Positions 1 to 14,159 are shown, counted from the first letter of the stretch. The stretch: 64,000 nt of DNA from Climacteris rufus (GCA_013398175.1 VZRZ01004629.1:816426-880425); one strand, 5' to 3'. Program-made: numbers and translations. Notes: generated by a model not told the origin, from the sequence alone.

Positions 1-443
1 GGTGTTGGTTTGGGTCTGTTTGTTTCCCTAAGATCTTTAATTGACAAAGAAAATTTTACATTCTCATAGGTCTGGAGATAAACCTTAAATGATATCTGGA
101 CATTATATCACACAAGCTGATACAAGTTTTATTATCCTCTTGGCATTCTAGCTTATTAAACTTTTATTGCTTCCAAACCATAGAGAAAAATTTTGAAAGC
201 CAGTGAAAAGACACCTTTTAACATTATGGCATTTTAACATTAGCCCCTACTGACCTCCTCAAATTGCACTATTTAAAAGGGCGTGTGTATTTCTTTTCAT
301 TTGATGATAAAATGCTTATCATGATAAATAAGCAGAAAGAAGGAATTCTAATTATGAAAGCCATGAGTAAAAAGGTTATCACATGATTAAGAGCAACAGA
401 AGAATGTTCAACAGCTGTATTTTTCATTTCAATACTGCGACAT

Positions 444-902
444 TTTTGTGGTTTAGGAATGGTACTCCTCAATTCAGTGCCCCCACTGAGACTCTCCAAA
501 ACCACACACCCCTCTGTCTTGCTCCCCTGTTTTCCCCTTCCCCTTCCCACTGCAGCAGGTTGGAGAGGAGATTAGGAAAAGATCATGGGTTGAGATAAGA
601 ACAACTTACTGGAAACAGCAATGAAGTAACTGCAACAATATTAATGAAAGAGGGTATAAGAAAAGAAAGGATTTGCATGGGAATAAAAAAACAAACCAAC
701 AAAAGAACCCAATAATTGACAATACTGGATGTCTCCCTTTGCCATGTTTTTCCAACTGGAAGGAACCCCTTCTCCCTGGAAGTGAGCCACTTCCCCTGCC
801 CCTGGCAATGGCATGAGTTGGTATAAGGTAACTTCTGTGTCCTAGTCATGTCTCCTCCTGGCTACTGCAAAATTTAGCTCTGTCCTGGCCAGAAACAGGA
901 CA
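444..902 (-). mobile_element. Solo LTR, avian ERVL-like family, copy 1
   Basis: Flanked by a perfect 5-bp duplication GACAT (439-443 and 903-907). In the minus sense it starts TGTCCTG and ends near CCTAAACC, the pattern of a common avian ERVL LTR. The last CA has decayed. About 459 bp, no internal retroviral genes. Confidence 0.75.
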
Positions 903-2179
903 GACATTAATTAATGTAATACTATAGAGAGGTAGTTTTAGAGATCATTGATTAAAACCACTGTCTGCTCCAAAGTGAGGAAAAAAAATACCTTGTCATT
1001 AAAATGGGAAGGAAGGAGACTTGCTCGTAATAACAACCCATGTAAGCAGTGTACTAAATCTCTACTTTTTAAAAGAACTATTTTTCTAAACAGGACCTAT
1101 ATATTTTTTCCAAATAATTACTCTCCCCGAAGTTTTAATATGCTCTTCTTATAAGCAATAGTATATATCACATTCTTCTACATAATTTCCTATTAATTAA
1201 TAGGCATTTTGAAGATACACTTCCAAAGGAAAAAACTGTGAAACTTTTCTTACTAATCTAGGATACAAAGCCACAAATAGTCAGAGGTAGCTTGTTGGCT
1301 TAGGCAAACTCCTAGGATAATATACACATCATCTTAGGTTACTGCAGGGCCTTCTATATTCTCTGATCCCTTTTATTTTACTATTTGGAATAAAGAACAA
1401 TTTTGATCAAAAGAATGCACTATCACCTGTGTTTTGCACAGTGATGAATTAAAACCTTGCCTCAACTTTCTAGATGTCATCTTGAGTAGCAAAATAACTT
1501 TTGACAATAGCTACAGATGTTCCAACTATGCAGTAGAATGTTGTGGGCCTAATGGAAGTCAAAGCCACTCTAAATACCAAAGCTTGTCTCTCTACAAACC
1601 TTTACATGTAGTCCCCAAATTCATTGTTTAGGGAAGTTGAGCAAAATACAGCCTTACCAAAAAAAAAAAAAAGAAAGGCCTTTTGAGACATTTAAAGTAA
1701 ACAAATAAAATAAATACAACCACTTATACATACTTTGGAAGAGTAGCATGATAAGAAGTTTTTATCATTCATCATTTTCTCTTCCTTTTTTCTCCTCCTA
1801 TTTCTTCTCTGTGGAAGACATGCCACTCAGATGTCAACATTATATATGCCACTGCAAGAGCAAGATATTGCAAATATAAAAATACGTGCAGTCATGTAAA
1901 CAAGTGCACAAAAATCTTGGGTTACTTCTTGGAAAGATCTCATCAGTGATGATAAATTCATTAAGATAACTAAATATATGAAGTTAAATCCACACACATC
2001 ATGATGTTTATGCTGTGGGGTTTATTTAAGGGAAGGGTTTAAATATTTCCATGTAAAGATAAAGCAGATAAAGTCAAGGTGGTTAACCTCTTTCAGCTGC
2101 AAGTCTAAAAACCACCTAAAGGAGATTCAGAAAATCTGGATTTTATTCTTTAACATATGACTGGAAAAGACCATTCTAG

Positions 2180-2369
2180 CTGAATTGCAAGTATGCAGCA
2201 CATACATAGCAGAATTAGTGAATCACGATATCTGTAGAACTTTTAGCCTGGAAGAAGTTTACAGGATAAATGAAAGTTGTAATGTAGGACAATTTCCATT
2301 CCACAGTATGCAAAGTATGTTCTACATCCTTTGGAATATACACAGCAATTCTTCACAGTTTAAGGATGG
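2180..2369 (+). CDS. Predicted exon 1 (internal) of the + gene
   Basis: Acceptor CCATTCTAG before 2180; very good donor GG|GTAAGT after 2369. The 190 bases hold 62 open codons with 2 nt of split codon at each side. The peptide starts ELQVCSTYIAELVNHD and ends near NIHSNSSQFKD. Mixed composition with several Cys; no family recognised. It lies between two antisense LTRs of the same family. Confidence 0.6.
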
Positions 2370-4297
2370 GTAAGTCTCTCACCTAGAAATAATATATGAG
2401 TTCACCATCAAACAGAATTTCCATTTTCTGTAACATTTAACTCTTATGAGACGTTGCATTTCTCATAGTGGAATCTCAAAATCAAGACTGATGCCTTGAA
2501 AATATAGTAAACTGACTACTACCAATAACAACAACAATCCCACTTGATCTAAGATAAATGCCAAAATAACTAATTTAGTTCTGGATGCAAAGATCAGAGA
2601 GTCATAATATAATTTTCTTTGGGCAGACAATAAGCATGTTGATACTATAAGACTTTGATGCATAAACAGCAGTTTCATTAGTGCAAGATCAGAAACATAA
2701 AGAGTCATTTCATTTTCTGTTTTCAGACTGTTTTAAGGAAGAATATCCTGCAATGTAGAATACACATATCTCTGGAGAATGACCACTGTTATACTAAAAT
2801 TAGTAGCTGTACTGGCAAGATGAAGCTGAACGTTCCTAGACAATAGACCATAATGATACACTATATGTACAGTTTTAAAGGCAGTTAAAAGAAATGCAAT
2901 GTAAATTTCAGCTACCCATGTACAAACAATGAAGAGCAAAAAAATCATGGAATATAACTAACAAATAAGAACCAGCTCACTGAATTCATGCTGGTTATTC
3001 TTCTGCTTGAAAAACTATTTACAGCCAAAGAGAGACAAGAGTTTGAGATCACAATTACTCATGAAAATTATACACAATCAAAATAAGCAGCAGCTACTAG
3101 TGGTTCAGATACCATATAAGAAAAAAGACATTAGCAAACATATTAAAAATACATGAACATGAATGTGCAAACTGAACAACAACAGAGCAATTATAATGTT
3201 GAAGCTTTATGGTGCTTTACAGAAATGTTCCCAGGAAATTAATTCTAAGGCTTAGTCTTGGTAACTTTTCTATGTGAACTGTGCACTGCTAATTAGGAGA
3301 TGGTGATAACAAACAGAAGTTTTAAATTTCTGGTATTCAAAATTTCAGAAAATCTCAACAAAGTATTTACAAAACATTCCATAAACAGTCTACTAAATAA
3401 ATAATTTCCCAACTGGACAATAGTACAAGTAAGAAAGCTTCAGTGACATCAAAGAAAAATACACATGAATTTATAAATACAGTATATGTTAAATTATGAT
3501 ACATGCTAAGGCCTAAGGTCCTTCAAAGTTTAATATTAAAGGATAAAACTGGTTCTTAAAAGTGTTGAAATTGAAGTTAAGATCATACTGTTAATACATT
3601 TCTCCTTACACTTAAAACTGCATGAAAGAGCATTTTGACAACCAATAAAAATTACAAGTTCAAACTAAATAGAATCTAGTTCACAAGCAAGCATTTCATA
3701 TTTGACAGTCAGCACATGAAAAACTATGATCCAAAAATAACTAAGAGCAGTCTGAGCGTCATCCAGGACAAATTTGTACCAACTTTTACATCTTGAAGCT
3801 GAGTGCGGTCTCGAGCTTTCTTCAATAGGAGAAGACTATCTGAACTTTAGATAATCTGAGCAAACCTATGCAGTAAAACCTGGTGGAATAATGAAATGGA
3901 TGAAGTAGAGACACACGGAGATCAGAAAGAAAAATATGTTCTATTAAACACTTCTCTGTTCTTAGCGACCCATAAAAAATGGGAAAATAAAAGTAATAGA
4001 AAAATAACAATATTTTGTCATAATCCAGTAAATTCAGAGTTCAGTCTACACATTCAAAATAACATGAAGAAAATTCAGAAAAATATCTACATTGACATTT
4101 AGAAAATTATAAATGCCATTCCAATACTATCTAAATTAATATTTAATTCCTTTTTGTGTATCTTTTCCCAAAACCAATTAAAAATAAGTTTTATCTTTTT
4201 TCTACTAAAACTGATGAGAGCCAACACAAAAAAAAGGACCTTCATTTTCTAGTTTCTAGTTAGCTCTTAACATTCAGTGACTCAAAAGATGCCCTTT

Positions 4298-4323
4298 CAC
4301 ACACACACACACACACACACACA
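4298..4323. repeat. (CA)13 microsatellite
   Basis: Thirteen uninterrupted CA units. Confidence 0.95.
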
Positions 4324-4596
4324 GACAGGGTTTTATATTCAATCAGCACATTCAAACTGATGCAGTTCTCTTTCTGTCCTCAAATATTGTAGCAGTAAGC
4401 AACTACAAAAACTTACCTTTTCCTTACATGTATCTATTAATTTATTTCTTGTTTATTATGTCTTCTTACTTAAACATACTGATTTTCATACATTCTTTTA
4501 TGCTTCATTTTATTAGCCTTGTAGCCAAACAAGCTAGTAAGAGAGTGCCTTATAACTTTGTAGAAAAATGAAAACAGAAAATTCCTTATGGAAAAG

Positions 4597-5015
4597 TGTC
4601 ACGGTTTAGGACTGGTATTCTCCAATTTAGTAGTCCTGCTAATAAAAAAACCCCACATAGCTACACATTCGCCCCCTCGCCCCCCACCAGCTGGAAGCAC
4701 AGAAGGCAAAGAGCACAGGGTGACACAGGTAAGAACAATTTGCTGGAAACAGCAATGAGATAATAAAATGAACAGCAACACTTGGTAACAAAAGATGTAA
4801 GACAAAGAAACAATTTACACTGAAAGCCCATTACAAAATACCTACTGGCTCTTCCCCACCACACCAACCTTCATCCTGACTGGAAATGAATGCCCTCCTT
4901 CTCAGAAGCAAGAGACAGAGTCCCTTTTCCTCAGCCCTGGCAATGACATAAGGCGGTATTGAATAATATGTCTTGGCCATGCATCCCCCTGCTGATCTGG
5001 GGCAGAACAAGGACA
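4597..5015 (-). mobile_element. Solo LTR, same family as 444-902, copy 2
   Basis: Intact TG...CA ends and a perfect 5-bp duplication AAAAG (4592-4596, 5016-5020). It aligns by eye with the copy at 444-902, for example GGTTTAGGA(A/C)TGGTA and GCTGGAAACAGCAATGA. Separate insertion, same orientation. Confidence 0.78.
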
Positions 5016-8000
5016 AAAAGGCTTCTAATTACAATCAAGACCATAGTAAAAAGAATTGAAGAGCCTGATCAGAGAAAAACAAAACTGTAGAAGACATTTG
5101 AGACTATAAGAATATAGCAGAAGTTGTACTACCTGTTCCTTCATCAAAGCAGTACACTGTAACCAACCTGATTAAAATATAAAAAGTGGCATATATAGCG
5201 TCAATGAGAGAAATATAACAAAACAAAGGCTCCAAAAGAGAGTCAGAAGATAAATTCTGGTTTTCATTTTTTATCACAAACATGAAGATTTGATGCAGGT
5301 AACTTGCCTGATAAGGGTTATTTACTTCTCTGTATTTACATAAATGTGTTTCTGGGCAGATTTGGTCATGTTTATACAGCACCACTGGATGACTCTGCTT
5401 GCTCAGAGACATTAAGAAATCATGACTAATCAAACCCGTGATGTGCATCAGGCCTTCTTGCACTTACTGTTTCATTCCTAGGCTGATTTACAATGGAATC
5501 TTATGAACAATTACTGATGCAGAAAACAACTGACACTTGTTTTACAGCCACCTATCATCTGCTTAAGTGTACACCAACATTCTCTCTAAACTTTCTTATT
5601 TCATGCAGGTCACAGAGTTTCAGAAATGCTGTTTTCTCCGTAAGGGATAAAACACAGCACCAGTCTAACAGCTATGAGTGAGCTGCAGGTTTGATGGCTG
5701 TGTAGAACACACTAAATTATCTTCAATCTTACGGTGTGACATTTTTCATGTTTTGTGTTTACTCAATTAGTTGTTAAAATTGTACAGGATACTGCTGAAA
5801 AAAATGGTATCAGAACAGATTTGGACCTCTTTATGTGGTGCATGAAAAGGAAAAGATGATAAAAATTAAGCCATTAAACTTAAATACTCCAAGAGAAATA
5901 CATGAGCAATAATGCCAAGTGTAGACTGAGAATTAAAAATAGTTTAACTTGTATTGGTAGTAATTAATTTAAAGAAAATAGTCCTTCAAAGTTTCTAAGA
6001 AAGCTAAATATATCTCAGAGAAGAGCTGAATGGATAACCACAGTGGTTTCGTGATAGCTATACCAATGAACCTAAACAGCAAGTGAAAAATGGCTTTCCT
6101 GGATGCACCGAGAAAGGTAACAGGGTGCCCTCTGGAATCCTCTTCGCTTAGTGTTAACAACTCTACTCCAAACAAGCATTTGGGACAAGAAGTCTATTCA
6201 CAAGCCTTTTCATTTGTTTGAGACTAAAATTAAGGCCTTGGCACAGAAAAGCTAGCTCAAAGATTTATTTTTTCTATTATTTCTTGTTCTGCTGCAGAAG
6301 CTATCCATTTGACATGTCCATTTCCCAAATAGGGCATAAGTTCTACAGAAAATAGAAAAAGAGAAACTCCCTCTCTGAGAGAGTATAAGGTGTTGTCAAA
6401 ACACATACTTGTTGACTAGTTGACTCCTATCAGTTCTAAAATCAGTATTTCAAGATAAAAAAAGAGAGAATACATTCTCCAAGGGAAGAAAACAGGAGCA
6501 GGAAGTGCAGAGTTAAATATAAAACATGATCTAAGAGCACTGGGGCAATCCAACAAAGGCAAATGGGAGTCTTGGACATAATTAAATGGAGCAGGGACAA
6601 AGTCAAATATATTTTACCAGGCTGAACAGAGAAGGGAGCACTATCATATGGCCTGGTTTAAAATGTACTGGGACTACGACAGTAAGATACAAACTTCCAG
6701 GTCCTTTGTCAAAAATCACAACTTTTGAAGAGAAAGAGCTCCTTAAACTTTTATTTGGCAAATGAATAGATAAGCAAGCAAGGGAGAGATACCAAAATAT
6801 TGGGTAATTAAATAATTATGGGAATTGTACAACTCTGGGGCTTGTGAGGGAGGAAATTTTTAACTGCCATAGTGTTCTTTAAGTCTTTATTGGATATTTC
6901 TTTTCCATACTTCTCCAATTAGACAACATAAAGGTTAATTTCTGTTCTGACTACTGAGCAATATATAGCAAAGCATTTGTATGCTCTGAAACTTCTCGTA
7001 TTTTCAATTTTTGAATTAATCCCACATTAAGACATTTTTATATTAATCAGACTTGTAGCTGTTGAAGAAGCTATACAAAATGTAATCTGGGTATCTGGAT
7101 TCTAAATACATACCAGGATATAATTATGATTATAACTACACACACAAATAGCAAGAAAGACTGCATTTTAAATTATTATTCTCTTCTGGAAAAGTACTTT
7201 TAGTGATTGTTTATTATTAAGATGGGGAACAGGCAACAAAATTTTACAATCTAAAACCTAATCTTCGATGGAGTTATCTGAGAATTAAACTAGAGTAACA
7301 AGTAATTCAAATTCCAGGCATTAATTTATCCTACATTTCTTTTATCCAAGGATTAAACAATTTCACAACACAGGGTCCTCAGGATCCCCACTGATATGGT
7401 ATGAACTCCTGATGTTATTAGTGTTCTTCAACTCATATTTACTTAATATCATAATTTGTTTCATCCAAGTATTACAATAAAATTTGATTACTGCACCAGT
7501 CATGGAATTCAGACAACCACCTGCAGCCACATCAGGAAACCACTTTGGAAAAAACTCAAATTCATCTTTTCCATCTTTCTCCATTCTTTACTTTTGTCTT
7601 CAACAAAGCTAGAATTGCCTCTAGAATCTCTAGTCAACTTCCTGCTCACTTTTAGCCAATATATATTCTCCAGCTTCCTCCTTTGCTGTTTTACCTTCTT
7701 ATTTATCCAGGTTTTTCATGGTTTTGTTTCTTTATAGTGTCATTTCAGTCCGTCTTTAAAAAAGTCAACATCACCTTTTTGTTTCATAATATAAATGGCT
7801 TAGTATTCTTTCTTTTTAAGTTTCTTTTGAAAGTGTATTTTACTTTCTTATTTTTTTTCCCCTAGAAATTCATGGTGCTTTCCTCAAACTGTTCCAGCCA
7901 TACAATGTTCCAATTTACAAGCAATTAAACCTGAAAATTTCTTGTTTCTTACAAGATATTGTCTGGTAAAAGTAACAATTTATTCTTCTTCCCTGTGGCT

Positions 8001-10740
8001 TGATATGAAATTTTGCCAAAATGGGTGAACATAATTCCAATTTTTTAGCAGTATAAACCCAAGTACCTACAACTATCAGTAACTGAAGACAAAAAGAAAA
8101 TAAATGTGATTTAATATAATCATTTAGCATAATACTCATCTGTATGCAGGGATCATTTAACCACAATTCAAATGCCATTCAGCATTATTCATTTTGTGAC
8201 AGACTGTACTGCAAAGACACTCTGGCCTACTTATTAATATTTTGCTTGTTTTGCAGGCAAACTGCTTCTGATCCTTAGTAAGACCAGACTACTGACCAAA
8301 CCATGCAACCAAGTCTGTTGGGACCAAATTAAAGTTTCTGTCACTCTCCTCATTGTTCTCTTACCTACAGGATAAGAAAGAGAAGGTTTATCTCTAGTAG
8401 TTATCTTCTAATTCCTTTACAACTTATGGCAGCAGTCAAAAATGCTGAACAGTCTCCATTTACTACATTTTAATCTGGGGGTCTTAGTGGATTTTTACAT
8501 ATAATATATAGTATAATAAGTATAATATAATATTAAAATATATTGTAATACTGCAATATCATACAATATAGTATATAAATCTAATATCTGCTATACAGAG
8601 ATGTTCTTTTCATGTATATTTAATTCCATATCTAGTAATTTTCTTTTCCACCATGAAACTGAAGAAAAAGAAAAAACCTTTTACATCTTTTGTTGTCCTT
8701 CTTCACTTTCACGTTGCTCTTATCATTCCTACCAAACACTACAATTTCATACAGTCTGGATCTTTTCACTGTCTTTTGACTTTACTCCCTGTGTCCTTTC
8801 TCCTTTGCTTCAAAACCTTGCCTAGAACTTCTGCCATGTAACCATGGCAACTGAAAGGAAGTTAGGACCTTTGGGCAATTCAAGCTAGAATCCTTCATTG
8901 GGTCAGGGATCCAAATATGAGGAACAACATTGAACACAAGCTTCCTCTGTTGCTCAGAAATTACTTGATTTCCTCCCTGTATAAGCTCTCTACCAGGGTC
9001 AGTTCCTAATTCTTGGATTTTTTTTTTCTTTGCTTCAACTTAAGATATATATTTCAATTGATTTTAGTTGTTCTTGTCTTCTGGAAATTCCCTAGGTCCA
9101 AGTGAATCCAAACTTTTTTATTCCACAAAATGTCCAAAACATCTTAAAAGCTGACAAAACACAGCTTCCTTTAAATTCTGACAAAACATGATGTAAAATC
9201 ACAGCTCATTATTTTCCATTTCCAGATACCAGTAACTTTGTCAATACATGACAGAAAGCAAGGCATGAAAAGTCCAAGGGACATTTTTTTTCCCCATTTC
9301 AAAGTAATGAAGAAATACTTTCCTTTCTTTTACTAAAATTGCTTTCCTACCATGTACACACATTTCACAGCAATTTCCTTTCAACTTTCTCTTAATTAAA
9401 ATGGGAAATATGTAGAGTTCCAAATTATGAGTGATGAAGTTTGCATTCTTTGCTGTACATTTCTTCCCCTCCTTTTGTTATTCCAGGTGTGTCACTCATC
9501 AAAGGAATTAATCTAGTTTTTCATCCGTCTATCCATCTTCCTATCAATCCACCTGCCCTTGGCTTAGAGGGATGTGATGTTGCCTCTAAGCAGTACAATT
9601 ACATGTAAAAGTTATTGATGTACTATATGGTACTAGAAGTTATTTGTCTTTGCTAGTAACAGAAAAACATACTATATATTACCTCCAGCAACTGTTCACT
9701 TATTTATTAAGTCTAACAGCTACAAATACACGTCCTAAACTCATGATATGAATAATACACCATGTATACGTACTGCTTATGGAAAACATTACATTTAAAC
9801 ATTACTTACACTGGCACCACTTTTAGGATTTAGAAAATACAGGCCAGGCAATGTCAAGTGCCTTGAGTGATGTCCATTTTTACATTTGAAAAAACATCAT
9901 AGTATTGAGAAATTTAATTTATTTGTTCCAGGAAAGGTCTAAAAGATTATAATGCAACATGTGTTTACTGACTGAAATTTAAAAAATACTGGACTAAGTA
10001 TGAATATATAGGTGGGAATTAAGAAAAACACTGTTTTAAAACTCTCAGACTGGTAGTCTGCTTAAGTCTGATCTAGACTAAAAATGCAGTAAATTAAGGC
10101 TATTTTCCCTGCCTAGGCAGTGCAAAAGGTGCCAGGAGTGCCCCTGCATTTTCGTTCAGCTGTTTAGCCCTAAGAATCTCAATTCCAACTATTCAAGTGA
10201 GTGGGGGAACAAAAGGGAAACCTCCAAGAGAGAGGGTAATATTCAAAACTAGCTAGTCCGGACAGCAATCATGGTACTTTGTCTAGGACATGAGGAGGTA
10301 TCTCCCTCTCTTAACCTAGTATTTCTTAAAAATGTAATATAATCATGGAAAGCACAAACATGGTTTAAATTTTAATATTAATTATATATATGTTTTTATA
10401 GTACCAAAGCAGTCTTTTATAATCACATTTTTTTATGTTGTTGCTCAACATTATGCAAATTTAAGGTTTATATTTTTATATAAAATCATGGTTAAATTAC
10501 ACAGGTAACCTATGAAAGATTTTAACCATCCAGCTCCAATCTAAGCTTTTAATTTTTAATTACTGCAGAAGTATTAGGATTTAAGTACATTTAGGGCTCT
10601 GGATCTTAGTCTCTCAGTGTCCCCACTATTTTCCAGTTACAGGTTAAGAATGCAGCCCAAACCAACAAAAGTGACACAAGAGTTATTAGACGCACACCTT
10701 ACACTTTCTTTGACAAAAGCTTTATTTCCCCAGATTTTCA
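5016..10740. other. Intronic DNA around exon 2 of the + gene
   Basis: AT-rich. Apart from the exon at 6058-6116 I see no supported gene. It contains an AT-only stretch (8497-8585) and a minus-strand exon-like end with a strong donor near 9792 but no good acceptor. Confidence 0.3.
6058..6116 (+). CDS. Predicted exon 2 of the + gene
   Basis: 59 bases, open for 19 codons (YTNEPKQQVKNGFPGCTEK). Acceptor GTGATAG is only moderate; donor AAAG|GTAACA is good. It enters at phase 2 and leaves at phase 1, matching the exons on both sides. It is short, so it is weaker than its neighbours and other exons could lie beside it. Confidence 0.45.
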
Positions 10741-10742
10741 AA

Positions 10743-10883
10743 ACTAATGCAGGAGGTTCCACCTGAATATGAGGAAGAACTTCTTTACTGTGTGAGTGAC
10801 TGAGCACTGGAACAGGTTGTTCCAGACAGGTTGTGAAATCTCCCTCACTGGGATATTAATGAACCATCTGGACACAATCTTCT
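10743..10883 (+). mobile_element. CR1 LINE 3' region, 5' part of a split copy
   Basis: Matches the CR1 3' segment (GAGGAAGAACTTCTTTACTG, AGCACTGGAACAGGTTG) and stops abruptly at 10883, where an LTR begins. It continues at 11520. Confidence 0.82.
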
Positions 10884-11519
10884 TGTGGCGGCATATGTGG
10901 CAAAAGCCACAGCCCCACATGCTCAAGACTGGTGGATTCAGCCTGAGGTTGCCACCGTCTGAGTCACACTCCCTGGTCAGGGTGAGCTTTCTGGCTCACC
11001 CCCAGCATCCCTCACTTCATTACCATGTTTCAGTTCATTGGTTAGTTATGGTATTACTTAACGTTCTCTGTAAGGTTAAGTTCTAGAAACTTCATTGCTG
11101 TTCAGTTCTCGTTTGGTTCCATGTAAATCCCTCCAATTGGTTACTCTCCCCTGCTTGTATCCCTATAAATCCCCTGCTGTCCCCCTGCCTATCGTCTCCG
11201 GTCCCTGAAGCCTCCAGCTCTTCCCGATCCTCGCGCCACCTCTCCCGGACCCCGGACCCTCTCCTGCCTTCCCCACTGCCTCTCCCTGGGAAATAAAAGA
11301 GCTGGAAATCACACCAGGGCCCTTCTCTCTGGCCTTTATCCTTGCCTGCACCCGTAACATCAGCCTGGGGCTCTCTCTCACCCAGAGGAGCCAGCACTAA
11401 CAGAGCTGCCGGAGGACGCCCTGCGTTTGGGGAAGCTGCAAGTGGCAGCCCCCAGGAAACCAGGGTCACTCCCAGACTAACGCTGAGTGGCCTCAAGCAG
11501 GCACCCGGACCCAGTGAAA
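10884..11519 (+). mobile_element. Solo LTR inserted into CR1
   Basis: Starts TGTGGCGG and is flanked by near-identical TCTTCT/TCCTCT. CCAAT (about 11132), TATAAA (about 11164) and AATAAA (about 11292) lie in U3-R order. The 6-bp duplication suggests an ERVK-type element. The 3' end reads GTGAAA, not CA. Long ORFs here on both strands are an effect of high GC. Confidence 0.72.
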
Positions 11520-11629
11520 TCCTCTGCCATTTGCTCTGGGATGGCCCTGCTTGAGCAGGGAGGTTGGACCAGATGACCTCACTGTAGTCCCTTCCAACCT
11601 GACCCATTTGGTGATTCTGTGAATTCTGT
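11520..11629 (+). mobile_element. CR1 LINE 3' end, 3' part of the split copy
   Basis: Resumes CR1 (CTGCTTGAGCAGGGAGGTTG, then CCCTTCCAACCTGACCC) and ends in the terminal GTGATTCTGTGAATTCTGT repeat. Confidence 0.85.
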
Positions 11630-12729
11630 CTATTTACAACACTCTGAGGAAAACATCATCTCTCTTGACAGGTAGCATTTGTACTTTTCCCAGGAAGTAC
11701 ACTTAGGCATGAATCCAAGTACATATTTTTCACTGTCTCAGCAAACACGCCAGAAACTGAGCCAACCATTTCTGAAATAAAATATTTATGATGAAGGTGA
11801 CATAAGTTCTCAAGTCCACTAACAATCCGTCCACTAACAATCCATGTGCACCACAAAATGGTGCAGATGAAGGGGTACATTCTACGCGCTCTCTCCCAGC
11901 AAACACTTCACACTAAAGAAAATTATTTTGGAATACGTAATGCCCTATTTTCTATCTTCAAGAAGAAAAAAGGGAAGGACTAATCTGTGAGAGTGAAGAC
12001 AGGAGTTTGTCTTCAGAAGACAGAGCCCTGCAGGACCCACGTTCTATGACAGCCCCTGATCCACCACTATTTCCACAGACAAATAAAATTATCAACTACA
12101 GCCTGTAATTTTCACATACCTGGAGATTTCAATTATATCTCTCAAAAAGAAACAAGGTAAAAACAGGGTGTTAGAGACACCTTTGCTGAAGTGCTTTGTT
12201 CTGTTTACTACTGGAAGGTTTTACAAGAAGCAGTGACTTTTACTCTCATCATTTTGACTCAGTCTGATCCTGACTGCATATTGTTTATCCTTCAGTTATT
12301 CTACTCAAGACCAGTTTTGCACCCACCCTCCTGCTCTGTTTCTGGACAGTCACTTTGCAGCTCAGATGACTTTAAGCCTTGACTGACCATATAATCTTAG
12401 ATAGGCTCTTAGTCCATACTTGCACTTGTAACCCCTTCTAGGTCCTTAAAACTCATTTTAATTCATTTCAAGATAAAACAGAATCTTGACAGGTCCCTTG
12501 AAGCTAATTACCAACATTCTGCACTGCTTGCAGCCATGTAGTGAAAAGCACTACGCCTTTACATTTCCTTGTTCTGGCCAGAACAATGAGGATGTCACAC
12601 AGAACATCAGACAATGTCAAAATGACTAGCAAGACATTTTGACCTTTTGGTACTATAAGTCACTGTGGGAAGAGCTGTGACTCAAAGTGAGAGGAAACAA
12701 AGAGTCCGGACATGGTGTCCTTATAAATG

Positions 12730-12761
12730 AAAAAAAAAAAAAAAAACAAAAAAAAAAAAAC
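12730..12761. repeat. A-rich tract
   Basis: Two runs of A split by a C. Possibly a retrocopy tail, but no source gene is seen upstream. Confidence 0.8.
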
Positions 12762-13033
12762 AAGGAAAAGGTATCAGAGAAGCTCATTTACCACTGAAGT
12801 GGGGAGCTTGATTCTGATCCTGATGAGACGGCACTTCAACCAACTGATTCAGAGCATAACTTCACTTTTCATTTCTTTTTAATGTAAGTAAACTGTGAGA
12901 AATTTTATTGTTAATGTTTCATTTCAATTTATTAAAATGTAAAATTACTTTTCTAATTTCTCTATATGATTGTCTGAACAAAAATAGATAAAGATTTAAT
13001 TTTAATTGTTTCTATGTTGGTGCTTTCTGTTAG

Positions 13034-13150
13034 GAAAGCCATTAACCAAGAAACTGGGCTGCTTCTTTACTTGGGACTATCTTTACTGTGAGAAGATTAA
13101 CTGGAATAGAAATCTATCTGGAAGGTCTACAAATCAACAAAGAAGTGCAG
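13034..13150 (+). CDS. Predicted exon 3 of the + gene
   Basis: A T-rich tract ending TTTCTGTTAG precedes 13034 and CAG|GTAAAA follows 13150. The 117 bases stay open through 38 codons only in the frame demanded by exon 2 (phase 1 in, 1 out). The peptide begins KPLTKKLGCFFTWDYLYC. A second frame is also open over the 3' half, which keeps confidence moderate. Confidence 0.58.
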
Positions 13151-14159
13151 GTAAAATATGGACAACCCATTTTTATAGGACCAGAAATGAGTAATCATTG
13201 GTTGAATCCTAGCTCTTTGGAAAAAGCCTTCATCCTTCAAAAATCCATTCAATGCTTTAAGCAAAGTTAGATACAAGTTGGTGCAACGCAGGATGGACTT
13301 TCATCTTTGCAATATATTCACAACACTAGATCTATAGGTAAAAAGCTTTAGAATAACTTTTGACATTTGAATGTTCATATACAAGAGCCAAAATATCTTA
13401 TCATGTCATACCAAAAATGGATACCTTCACAGGTAACAATGACAAAGCCAGCCACAGGCCACTTACTTTTCAGGACTACAGCTTGACGAATCTGATTTTA
13501 TCAGTGCTTTCGATATACATGACACCCACAGGTTTAACCCCTTTTGACAGATGATCATTTTTGAAAAGTTTTAAAACTTCTAAAACTCTTCTAGTCCTCA
13601 TGAGTATATAACAATGTAGTAGGTAAATAAAAATTTGCATTTAAAAGCTGTATAGAATACGTGTTTGAAATAAGGACATTATTTTAATCACATGGTAAGG
13701 TTTCCTGGAATATGAATACAAGTATGATAATACACTATATGATATAATATTGTATATTATTCTATGTGGGGTTTGCAGTTCAGAGTCTAGTGACATTTTT
13801 CATTACCTAATGAGATCCATCAATAATTTAATTAAACCCAAGTCTCTCTTTCTCACTGTGCCAAATGTGTAGATTAAAACATTGGCAAACTGTAGGTCTG
13901 GAAAAGCAACACAGGACAAGAGAAGCAAAGATGCAGGAACTCAAGATCAGTATCAAAAAATGATAAAACTTAAATTCAGCCAGTCTTAGTTTAGCAGGAA
14001 ACAAAGAGATTCATTAACTTTCCTCATTTATATGTTATCTCTTTACAAAAGCCTGATTAATATAAACGTGTCAAGCATCCTCAAAAAAAGTCTCAATCTG
14101 TGATGCATCTTCCCTCACTCTCTTTTACATATCCTCGGGAATTACTCATTTACTTATAG

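Noticed and set aside
1433..1631. + ORF after a GTGTTTTGCACAG acceptor
   Set aside because: Phase does not fit the next exon at 2180 and donors are poor.
5104..5463. 119-codon minus ORF with a GTAGTA donor
   Set aside because: No convincing acceptor, overlaps the + gene, and ORFs of this length are expected about once or twice by chance here.
11092..11607. 171-codon minus ORF
   Set aside because: Lies in the GC-rich LTR at 10884-11519 and CR1; low stop density from base composition, no protein-like conservation expected.
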